Shown here in pieces: positions 1 to 6,579 of a stretch of DNA of 64,000 nucleotides. A model generated the notes under the pieces. The model made no database searches, was not told where the DNA came from, and worked only from the letters and a program-made list of their open reading frames with translations. The stretch is from Termitidicoccus mucosus. Its GTDB lineage: Bacteria > Verrucomicrobiota > Verrucomicrobiia > Opitutales > Opitutaceae. A program made the translations under genes and the position numbers. Location of the stretch: positions 682,001-746,000 of the forward strand of contig NZ_CP109796.1 of assembly GCF_038725785.1 (NCBI RefSeq). The letters are read 5' to 3'. Position 1 is the stretch's first letter. Each line of letters opens with the position of its first letter.

Positions 1-330
1 GGCAGGATGGCGGCACGACAAGGAGCACGCGGTGATGCCAGGCTTTGTTTTCGACTTATAAAGTCCCTTGGGTCGATGCCCGGCTTGGCAAACGGCCAGG
101 TTGTATTGAAAGGCAACACGTGCCCCGCCAATGGCAGGAAAGCATTGGCGGGACCGGATCCAATCGGATCTGATTATTTGGTTCCTCGCTATTTCGAATG
201 GCTGGTTTGCTTATTTAACCGCAGAGAACGCAAAGAACTCATGGGAAAACAGGATTGTTTCCTGCGCTCTTTGCGTTCTTTGCGGTTAATTTCTTGTTGT
301 TTCCAGACATCGAAAACAGTGGAAAACCGA
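1..330. other. Gene-free left edge with two hairpins
   Basis: I see no convincing gene here. Reading frames crossing it have no recognisable domain and run antisense into pyrC. Two structures are visible: a perfect 10-bp inverted repeat (124-133 with 143-152) and the first 9-bp-period hairpin (215-289, listed separately). It lies just downstream of pyrC, so either hairpin could end pyrimidine-operon transcription. Confidence 0.5.
215..289. repeat. 9-bp-period hairpin, TTAACCGCAGAG family
   Basis: The left arm (215-238) begins TTAACCGCAGAGAACGCAAA and the right arm (265-289) is its near-exact reverse complement, with a loop of about 26 nt. Within each arm a short purine-rich unit recurs about every 9 nt. 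The same architecture recurs at many intergenic sites in this window. It sits just beyond the 3' end of pyrC, so it may also act as a terminator or stabilise the 3' end of the mRNA. Confidence 0.75.
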
Positions 331-1623
331 TTATTTTATCCTGCCATTATCAAACACGATACGGCCGCCAACGATGGTGGTTTTCACGCGGCCGGTGAGG
401 GTTTGATTGTGCCAGGGGGAGTTGGCGGATTTGCTTTGGCCGGCTTTCGCGTCATACACCCATTTCTCGGCGGGATCGAAGAGGCAGATGTCGGCGGGAG
501 CGCCTTCGGCAAGGACGCCGGCGTTCAGCTTCAATAATTCCGCGGGGCGGCGGGTCATCAGGTCGATGAGCTTGGGAAGCTTGAATCTTGAGCGGCGCAC
601 GAGCACATCGAGCACGACGGGGAGCGCGGTTTCGAGGCCGATGATGCCGTTGGGCGCGAAGTCGAACTCGCGGTCCTTTTCGTAGTCGGTGTGCGGGGCG
701 TGGTCGGTGGCGATGATGTCAATGGCGCCGTCGCGCAGGCCCTCGATGATGGCGAGCCGGTCCTCCTCGGTGCGGACCGGCGGGTTCATCTTGAAATGGG
801 TGTCGTAGGAGGCGAGGGCTTTGTCGGTCAGCGCGATGTGGTGCGGCGTGGCCTCGGCGGTGACACGCACACCGCGGGACTTGGCGCGGCGGATGAGCTC
901 GACGGAATATTTGGATGAGATGTGCTGGCAGTGGATGTGCGCGCCGGTGTAGTGCGAGAGGATGACGTTGCGGGAGACGATGATGTCCTCGGCCGCGTGG
1001 GGCCAGCCGCGCAGGCCGAGGCGGGTGGACATGACGCCTTCGTTCATCACGGCGCCCTGGGTGAGGGCGTGGTCCTGACAGTGGTCCATCACGGGAAGGT
1101 CGAACATTTTCGCGTATTCGACGGCGGAGCGCATGAGCTGGTTGGACTGGACGCAGTCGCCGTCGTCGGTGATGGCGACGACACCGGCGCGCTTGAGCGA
1201 GCCGATGGGGGCGAGGCTCTGGCCCTTCATGCCGGCGGTGATGCAGCCGGTGGGGTAAACGCGCACGACGGCGTCGCGCGCGGCGGCGTCCTTGATCGCC
1301 TGGATGGTGCCGGCGTTGTCCGCGGGAGGCGTGGTGTTGGGCATGCAGACCACCGTGGCAAAACCGCCCGCGGCGGCGGCGCGCGAGCCGGTGGCGATGG
1401 TTTCCTTGTGGGTCTGGCCGGGCTCGCGGAAGTGGACGTGGATATCGACGAGGCCGGGGCAGGCGACGAGGCCGGCGGCGTCGATCTTGCGCGCGCGTTT
1501 TTTTGCGGCGGCGGAAAGGGACGGGACGATCTTGCCGGCGTCGTTGACGCAGAGGTCGCCGGTGGCGTCGCGTTTGGAGGCGGGGTCGATGATGCGGGCG
1601 TTTTGGATCCAGAGGGAAGGCAT
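331..1623 (-). CDS. pyrC: Dihydroorotase
   Basis: Cytoplasmic zinc amidohydrolase that interconverts N-carbamoyl-aspartate and dihydroorotate, the third step of de novo pyrimidine synthesis. The 430-residue protein has the usual length and layout: metal-ligand motif HVH (about residues 62-64) in DIHVHFREPG, then MPNTTP, a further ligand histidine in DHCQD (about 181), HCQHIS (about 234), and TDHAPH (about 306-311) carrying the catalytic aspartate. Asp152/153 lies where some class I enzymes use a carboxylated lysine. It is the last gene of a minus-strand pyrR-pyrB-pyrC run, 84 bp after pyrB, and the spacer holds a degenerate direct repeat. Identification is firm. Confidence 0.96.
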   Translation of the reverse strand: MPSLWIQNARIIDPASKRDATGDLCVNDAGKIVPSLSAAAKKRARKIDAAGLVACPGLVDIHVHFREPGQTHKETIATGSRAAAAGGFATVVCMPNTTPPADNAGTIQAIKDAAARDAVVRVYPTGCITAGMKGQSLAPIGSLKRAGVVAITDDGDCVQSNQLMRSAVEYAKMFDLPVMDHCQDHALTQGAVMNEGVMSTRLGLRGWPHAAEDIIVSRNVILSHYTGAHIHCQHISSKYSVELIRRAKSRGVRVTAEATPHHIALTDKALASYDTHFKMNPPVRTEEDRLAIIEGLRDGAIDIIATDHAPHTDYEKDREFDFAPNGIIGLETALPVVLDVLVRRSRFKLPKLIDLMTRRPAELLKLNAGVLAEGAPADICLFDPAEKWVYDAKAGQSKSANSPWHNQTLTGRVKTTIVGGRIVFDNGRIK

Positions 1624-1628
1624 GGTGT

Positions 1629-1663
1629 GGAAATGCGGAATGCGGAGTTCGGAATGCGGAATT
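1629..1663. repeat. Degenerate direct repeat between pyrC and pyrB
   Basis: Units of the form GGAATGCGGA recur two to three times in about 35 nt just upstream of the pyrC start. The style, short units repeated in an otherwise ordinary spacer, resembles one arm of the palindromic elements elsewhere in the window, but no matching second arm is visible. No function can be assigned. Confidence 0.45.
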
Positions 1664-1707
1664 ATTGGAAACAGGGCGGCGCCAGGACTGAGCGGGCAGG
1701 AGGGATT

Positions 1708-2655
1708 TTAGTCTGAGGTGCCGATCACGTTTTCCGGTTGGCCTCCCGAGCACAGGTAGAGGACAGCCATGCGGACGGCGATGCCGTTGGTCACTTGCTC
1801 GAGGATCACGCTGTTGGGGCCGTCGGCGAGGTCGTTGTCGATCTCGACGCCGCGATTGATCGGGCCGGGGTGCATGATGAGGGCGCGGGGGTTGAGCCAG
1901 GATGCGCGGGTCTTGTTCAGGCCGAACATGCCGGTGTATTCGCCGAGCGAGGGGAAATGGGCGCCGCCCTGGCGTTCGTGCTGTATCCGAAGAAGCATGA
2001 CAACCTCGGCGTCGGCGAGCGCGCTGCGGAGATCGTGCGAAACCTCCACGCCGAGGTCGGTGAACCAGTGCGGGACGAGGGTGGAGGGGCCGACGAGGGT
2101 GACATTGGCGCCAAATTTGATGAGCGCGTGGATGTTGGAGCGGGCGACGCGGCTGAAGAGAATGTCGCCGAGGATGACGATCTTGCGGTCGCGGAGGTCG
2201 CCAAGGTGCTCGCGCATCGTGAAGGTGTCGAGGAGGCCCTGGGTGGGGTGGGCGTGCGCGCCGTCGCCGGCGTTGACGACGGGGATGTCGAGGATTTTGG
2301 AGAGGTAGAGGGGCGAGCCGGAGGCGGCGTGGCGGATCACGATCATGTCCGCGCCGAGGGCGCGGATGTTTTCGGCGGTGTCGCGGAGCGTTTCGCCCTT
2401 GGTGGTGCTGGAGGCGGCGGCGTCAAAGGAAATGACATCGGCGCTGAGGCGCTTGGCCGCCATGTCGAAGGAGAGCCGGGTGCGGGTGCTGGGTTCGAGG
2501 AAGAGGTTGACGATGGTCTTGCCCCGGAGGGCGGGGACTTTTTTCACGCTGCGGCCGAGGATTTTTTTGAAGGCGGCGGCGGTGGCGTGGATCTGGTTGA
2601 TTTCGTCGAGACTGAGTTCCTCGAGCGTGATGAGGTCTTTGCGGTGCCAGGGCAT
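1708..2655 (-). CDS. pyrB: Aspartate carbamoyltransferase, catalytic chain
   Basis: Condenses carbamoyl phosphate with aspartate in the committed step of pyrimidine synthesis. At 315 residues it matches the bacterial catalytic chain. The carbamoyl-phosphate loop STRTR is at residues 56-60, and the HPTQG motif at 136-140 follows a typical GDGAHA stretch; the C-terminal half has MHPGPINRGVEI, the aspartate-domain signature. No PyrI regulatory chain is adjacent. Together with the upstream pyrR this suggests PyrR-type rather than PyrI-type control. It lies 94 bp downstream of pyrR on the same strand. Confidence is high. Confidence 0.96.
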   Translation of the reverse strand: MPWHRKDLITLEELSLDEINQIHATAAAFKKILGRSVKKVPALRGKTIVNLFLEPSTRTRLSFDMAAKRLSADVISFDAAASSTTKGETLRDTAENIRALGADMIVIRHAASGSPLYLSKILDIPVVNAGDGAHAHPTQGLLDTFTMREHLGDLRDRKIVILGDILFSRVARSNIHALIKFGANVTLVGPSTLVPHWFTDLGVEVSHDLRSALADAEVVMLLRIQHERQGGAHFPSLGEYTGMFGLNKTRASWLNPRALIMHPGPINRGVEIDNDLADGPNSVILEQVTNGIAVRMAVLYLCSGGQPENVIGTSD

Positions 2656-2749
2656 GGAGGGAAAGGGAGTTTAAGTGGGAGGTTTAAGTTGAAGTTGGAG
2701 TGCCGGGGATGGGGAAGGGCGGGGTGGGGCGGGGATTTTTTGATACTTG

Positions 2750-3319
2750 TCAACTGGCGCGTTTTTTCTTCGCCGGCGCTGTCGGCGCGATGGCGATGCG
2801 GTCCTTGTCCGGGGCGTCGGGATCGATATGGACGATGATTTTTTCGTCGGGCGCGGTGATGAGCTGGAGGGCGCAGAAATCGGGCGCGATGGGCAGGAGC
2901 CGGCCTCCGCGGTCAATGAGCACGGCCAGTTCGACGCGTTCGGGGCGTCCGTAGTCGAAGAGTTCGTTGAGGGCGGCGTTGATGGTGCGACCGGACTGGA
3001 GGACGTCATCGACCAGAATGATGCGCGCGCCGTTCACGTCGGCCGGGATGTGCGTGGGGGCGAATTCCTTCGGGATGGGATGGCGGCCGATGTCATCGCG
3101 ATGGAAGGAAATGTCGAGCGTGCCGGCGCGGGCGTGCTTGAAATGGAGGACGAGGCGGCGGGCCAGGACGATGCCGCCGTTGGCGATGCCGAGGAAGAGG
3201 AGCTTTTCGTCCGCCGGATGGCGTTGGAGAATGAGGTGGGCGAGACGCTCGATGGCGGCATGCGTGTCGCGAGCGTTGATGCTTTGGATATCGGTGGGCA
3301 CGAATGTGCGTTGTGCCAT
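2750..3319 (-). CDS. pyrR: PyrR bifunctional regulator / uracil phosphoribosyltransferase
   Basis: PyrR proteins bind pyr mRNA in response to UMP or UTP and have uracil phosphoribosyltransferase activity. The PRPP-binding motif ILVDDVLQSGRTI is clear. I start at the ATG at 3319 (MAQRTFVPTD), giving 189 residues, the family length; the open frame continues upstream as a Pro/Arg-rich stretch unlike any PyrR. A Lys/Ala-rich tail (PAKKKRAS) extends the C-terminus. As first gene of pyrR-pyrB-pyrC it probably controls the operon; I could not identify an anti-terminator or PyrR binding loop by eye. Confidence 0.92.
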   Translation of the reverse strand: MAQRTFVPTDIQSINARDTHAAIERLAHLILQRHPADEKLLFLGIANGGIVLARRLVLHFKHARAGTLDISFHRDDIGRHPIPKEFAPTHIPADVNGARIILVDDVLQSGRTINAALNELFDYGRPERVELAVLIDRGGRLLPIAPDFCALQLITAPDEKIIVHIDPDAPDKDRIAIAPTAPAKKKRAS

Positions 3320-3401
3320 GACGGGGCGGGCGGGGAAAGATTTTTCTGGAGGCGGGCGGCGCGGAGAGGCGGCGCGCCGGGGGGATTCCGGTTGACGGCG
3401 A

Positions 3402-4082
3402 TTATTTGTTTTCGGGCTTTGCCGCGGGGCGGCTCGCGGCGACCGGGGCGAGGTCGTTGCCCTTGAGTTCGTGAATGAAAAAACGGGCATGCCCGGGCGT
3501 GCCGGGCGGCGTGGTGAACGCGAGTTTTTTGGTGTCGGCGGAAAACTCGGCAAGGCGGGGGCCGGGTGTGTCAGGCGTGGCGGCGACCGTCAGGACCAAG
3601 GTCCGCGTCCGGTCCGCAGGAGGCTGCTCGCCAGCGAAATGCAGTTCTCCTTTGCCCATCGACGGGCTCCAGACGGCGCAGGCGACGAGGTGGAGCGAGA
3701 GGCGCCCGGTGTTGTCCATCGCGCGAAAGGCATGGAGCTGGGTATCCGCCGGGAACGCGGCGGCGCGCAGGCGCGCAAGCTGCGCGGCGGAGAGGATGCG
3801 TTCGGCCTCGAGTTGCTGGCGGAGTTCCTGGGTTTCGACGGCGGCGAATTCCGCCTCAAGGCGCGAGGCGGACAAGGCCGCGCGGTCGGCGGCGTGGCGG
3901 CTGGCGAGCCAGAAGACGGCGAGGGCGAGCGCGGCGGCGAGCGACCAGCCGAGCAATGTCAGGGCCGCGCCAGCCGTGGAGCGCGCCGGGGAGATTTTGG
4001 GCGCGCCGCCGTCGGGCGGCGGCTGCGATGCATCGGATTCGGGCATGGCGTGAGGTTTTTGCGGGGATGATGGGACCGGCAT
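3402..4082 (-). CDS. Membrane-anchored protein with RskA-like C-terminal domain
   Basis: 226 residues: a Pro/Ser-rich cytoplasmic stretch, one membrane segment (about residues 37-62, LTLLGWSLAAALALAVFWLA), a coiled-coil-like Glu/Gln/Arg/Ala segment (about 70-105), then a beta-rich periplasmic domain with phrases such as MGKGELHFAGEQPP and RLAEFSADTKKLAF. That order resembles the C-terminal half of RskA-type anti-sigma-K factors. The zinc-binding anti-sigma domain normally at the N-terminus is absent and no sigma-factor gene is adjacent, so the sigma link is only a resemblance. A second methionine 12 residues in (4046) is an alternative start. It is upstream of pyrR, transcribed the same way. 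Confidence 0.6.
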   Translation of the reverse strand: MPVPSSPQKPHAMPESDASQPPPDGGAPKISPARSTAGAALTLLGWSLAAALALAVFWLASRHAADRAALSASRLEAEFAAVETQELRQQLEAERILSAAQLARLRAAAFPADTQLHAFRAMDNTGRLSLHLVACAVWSPSMGKGELHFAGEQPPADRTRTLVLTVAATPDTPGPRLAEFSADTKKLAFTTPPGTPGHARFFIHELKGNDLAPVAASRPAAKPENK

Positions 4083-4112
4083 GGCGAATATGAGCGGCCT
4101 GGCAAAAGAAAC

Positions 4113-4205
4113 CTAGAGCACCCAGAAGCCGATGAGTCCGAGCACGATCAGCGCGGCGATGAGGGAGACGACACGTTTTTCCTGGGTGGTGAGTTTGAAT
4201 AACAT
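4113..4205 (-). CDS. 30-residue single-pass membrane peptide
   Basis: A short frame starting at the ATG at 4205 encodes MLFKLTTQEKRVVSLIAALI followed by VLGLIGFWVL and a TAG. It has a charged, LTxQE-containing head and one hydrophobic segment of about 18 residues. GGGAG-type bases are not upstream of the start, but the ATG is preceded by CTCC and followed by a well-formed codon series. It lies 30 nt before the RskA-like gene on the same strand, so the two may be co-transcribed. The LTxQE-plus-helix head resembles the N-termini of some ComEA-like helix-hairpin-helix proteins, here without the DNA-binding part. Function unknown. Confidence 0.45.
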   Translation of the reverse strand: MLFKLTTQEKRVVSLIAALIVLGLIGFWVL

Positions 4206-4315
4206 GGGAGGCACTCCAAAAAGATGAAAAATCCGCAGATGTCGAAAAAATGCTTCCGCGACTGGCGCCGGGACGGGTTCTGGTTATAAGAATAAGTTTG
4301 AATCGCCATTAGCCT

Positions 4316-4930
4316 ATGAAAAAGACAACCCGAAACCTGTCCCTCATGCTCGCGCTCACCGTGGCCGGATGCCTTGGTGTGTTTGCCGCCTCCGCCGAAA
4401 TCGGCAAGGCCGCGCCGGATTTCACGCTCACCGACATCCAGGGAAAATCCATCTCGCTCTCCGACTACCGCGGCAAAACCGTGGTGCTCGAATGGGTAAA
4501 CCCGGAATGCCCGTTTGTGGTGAAACACTACGAAAGCGGCAATATCCCGTCGCTCCAGAAAAACGCCGCCGCCGAGGATGTGGTGTGGATTACCATCAAT
4601 TCGGCCCGTCCCGGGGCGCAGGGTGACTACGATGCGTCACAGGTCGCCGCCTGGTCGCAGAAGAACGGCGCCGCACCGGCCTCATACTGCCGCGATAGCG
4701 ACGGCAAGGTCGGCCGCCTCTACGGTGCCAAGACCACGCCGCACATGTATGTCATTTCGGCCGACGGCACGCTGGCCTACGATGGCGCGATCGACAGCAT
4801 CCGCTCCGCGAAACAGGCCGATATCGCCAAGGCCACGAACTACGTGACCGCCGCGCTGGACGCGTTGACGGCGGGCAAGCCGGTCGAGAAATCCACCAGC
4901 GAGCCGTATGGCTGCGGCGTGAAATACTGA
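4316..4930 (+). CDS. Secreted AhpC/TSA-type redoxin
   Basis: 204 residues with an N-terminal signal peptide (about 1-27, cleavage after ASA). The thioredoxin-fold core has APDFTLTDIQGKSISLSDYR, then a single cysteine in VNPECPFVVKHY (residue 65) in place of CxxC, the TTPHMYVI cis-proline loop, and a C-terminal PYGCGVKY with a second cysteine. This is the Prx-like branch found as periplasmic thiol proteins, which probably reduce peroxides or thiols rather than exchanging disulfides through CxxC. It is divergent from the upstream minus-strand genes and convergent with the FTR1 permease, whose iron chemistry it could protect; that link is only positional. Confidence 0.85.
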   Translation: MKKTTRNLSLMLALTVAGCLGVFAASAEIGKAAPDFTLTDIQGKSISLSDYRGKTVVLEWVNPECPFVVKHYESGNIPSLQKNAAAEDVVWITINSARPGAQGDYDASQVAAWSQKNGAAPASYCRDSDGKVGRLYGAKTTPHMYVISADGTLAYDGAIDSIRSAKQADIAKATNYVTAALDALTAGKPVEKSTSEPYGCGVKY

Positions 4931-4950
4931 GCGGGCCTGGATCGATTCGA

Positions 4951-5013
4951 TTGCCCGGTGTCGGTGCCCGAGGCAGACGCGGGATCACTCCGCCCGCCTC
5001 GGACCGACCCGGC
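4951..5013. terminator. GC-rich imperfect hairpin between convergent genes
   Basis: Between the convergent redoxin and FTR1 genes, CCGGTGTCGGTGCCCGAGGC pairs imperfectly with GCCTCGGACCGACCCGG downstream. There is no clear T-run, so it may be a repeat or a weak bidirectional terminator. Confidence 0.35.
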
Positions 5014-5044
5014 GCATCAATCCCACACCATCCTTCTCCCTCGA

Positions 5045-6253
5045 TTACGCGGCTCTTGACCGGACGGCGGCTGCGCTTCTGCTTCGCTTCCATCTCAACC
5101 ACAGCCACCCGGCGGGAAGCGTGGCCAGAATCACCAACTGGCCGGCGACGGTTTCCCGCGTGGGGAAGATGCCCAGCCCGCCCGCCATGGGCCATCCGTC
5201 CAGACGGGTCGTGTGGATCAGTCCGCCCACCTGTAGTTCCAGGATTCCCCGCCCGGTGAACACAAAGGCCATGATGAACAATAGGACGGCGGTCGCCCCA
5301 AAGAAGAATCGGAGCGGAAGCCGGATCGAGGCCAGCCTCACGGCCGCGTATACGAGCACCAGCGCCGCCGCGGCCAACCCCATTCCGACCCAGATCGCGT
5401 CCATTTGTCCGGTGGAACCGGCCATCAGGGCCTGATAGAAGAGGATCGTTTCGGCGCCTTCCCGGAAAACGGCAAGAAAGGCGGCAAAGCCCAGGGCAAA
5501 CAGGCTCCCGCTGCCAACGGCCTTGTCCATCTTGTCCTTGACGAAGGCCTGCCAGCGATCGGCATCCCGTTTCGCGGTCAGCCAGTAGCTGACATAAACC
5601 AGGACCGCCGCTGCGATCAACATGGTCACGCCTTCCAATACCTCGCGGTTTGCCCCGCTTGCCTGGATCACGGCATGCAGAAGCCAGGCCGCGCCCGCGC
5701 TGGCCGCCAAGGCCAGGGCGCAGCCCCACCAGATCACCTTCACCTTGTCGGAATAACCCGAACGGCGCAGGTAGGCCACGAGGGCCGCCACCACGAGCAT
5801 GGCCTCGATTCCTTCCCGGAACAGAATCAGAAAAGACTGCGCGGCCCGGCCCCAAAAACCCGGCGTCACCTCGCCGCTCGAATAATGCGTCACGGCATCG
5901 CCGAGATCCTTTTTCAAGGCCGCCCAGGTTTTCTCCAGATTTTCCCTGGGTTCCCCGCGCATGCATTGGCTGATGATCAGGCTGAAACCGGACTCGATCC
6001 GGAGCATGAGCGAAGCGTCCTTGAGGTTCAGGGTGAACTCCATGCCGCTTCCCTCGAAGACATCGAAATAGAGTCGCGAGAATTCATTGCCGGCCGCCAC
6101 CGAGTCCGCGGGCGCATACTTCCCGATGGCCGTGTCTCCCCGTGCCACGATGGCCTCCACCACGGGGCCGTAGTTTTCGGTGAGGCCCTGCTGCGCGGGG
6201 ACACTGGCCGGAACCGCGAAAAGAAGAAACAGGACAAGGATGTTCGTTCTCAT
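5045..6253 (-). CDS. FTR1/EfeU-family iron permease with periplasmic N-terminal domain
   Basis: 402 residues. A signal peptide (1-20) is followed by a periplasmic helical domain (about 21-135) and a seven-helix FTR1 domain. The two iron-translocating glutamate motifs are present as REGIE (146-150) and REGAE (264-268), each beginning a membrane helix. Family members import iron, usually after oxidation, with an accessory ferroxidase or EfeO/P19 protein. Here no such partner is adjacent, but two imelysin-like proteins and a multi-haem oxidoreductase lie about 20 kb away on the same strand. The C-terminus ends in Arg/Lys-rich residues after the last helix. Good confidence in the family, moderate in ion specificity. 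Confidence 0.9.
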   Translation of the reverse strand: MRTNILVLFLLFAVPASVPAQQGLTENYGPVVEAIVARGDTAIGKYAPADSVAAGNEFSRLYFDVFEGSGMEFTLNLKDASLMLRIESGFSLIISQCMRGEPRENLEKTWAALKKDLGDAVTHYSSGEVTPGFWGRAAQSFLILFREGIEAMLVVAALVAYLRRSGYSDKVKVIWWGCALALAASAGAAWLLHAVIQASGANREVLEGVTMLIAAAVLVYVSYWLTAKRDADRWQAFVKDKMDKAVGSGSLFALGFAAFLAVFREGAETILFYQALMAGSTGQMDAIWVGMGLAAAALVLVYAAVRLASIRLPLRFFFGATAVLLFIMAFVFTGRGILELQVGGLIHTTRLDGWPMAGGLGIFPTRETVAGQLVILATLPAGWLWLRWKRSRSAAAVRSRAA

Positions 6254-6281
6254 ATAAAAGCCTTACGGGAGGTTTTGGAAA

Positions 6282-6556
6282 TTAACCGCGAAGGATGCGA
6301 AGATCGAAAAAAACGGAATCATGGTTTTTGGTAGTTATACCATTTCCGAATGAGATTTATATTTTAGGTAGGGCGAGGCGTCCCGCCGAGCCGCGAGCGC
6401 CAACGGCTCGGCGGGACGCCTCGCCCTACCTAAACCGGACGGCATGGAGACGGTCCCTCCAAAAGGATAAATTTCGTTCGGAATTGGTATTATTTTAATA
6501 TAAATTGATTGATTATTTTTATCCGAATCCTGATTGCTTCGCGTCCTTCGCGGTTA
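6282..6556. repeat. 9-bp-period hairpin (GCGAAGG family) with a large insert
   Basis: The left arm (about 6282-6303, TTAACCGCGAAGGATGCGAAG) and right arm (about 6537-6556, CTTCGCGTCCTTCGCGGTTA) are reverse complements. The intervening loop is about 230 nt, whereas sister copies have loops of 20-60 nt. The extra length is accounted for by the composite palindrome at 6337-6490. With it, this element fills the whole 326-bp gap between FTR1 and the transglutaminase-like gene. Confidence 0.75.
6337..6490. repeat. Composite palindromic element with 24-bp border repeats
   Basis: The outer borders are ATACCATTTCCGAATGAGAT (from 6337) and its inverted partner ending at 6490, about 20 of 24 positions matching. 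Inside lies a perfect 28-bp inverted repeat (6365-6392 with 6405-6432, TAGGTAGGGCGAGGCGTCCC...), then a second imperfect palindrome, GGACGGCATGGAGACGGTCC. The element is nested in the loop of a 9-bp hairpin and shares its border consensus with the element at 10648-10788. Confidence 0.75.
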
Positions 6557-6579
6557 AAAAAGAATTTCCAGAAGTCCCC

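Noticed and set aside
120-210. Possible tRNA near the left edge (hairpins and a TTCGAATGG stretch)
   Set aside because: No acceptor pairing or anticodon arm could be formed around it by eye.
719-1753. Long Arg-rich open frame antisense/overlapping pyrC
   Set aside because: It is an out-of-frame reading of pyrC; high GC gives long false frames with Arg/Pro/Ala bias and no domain.
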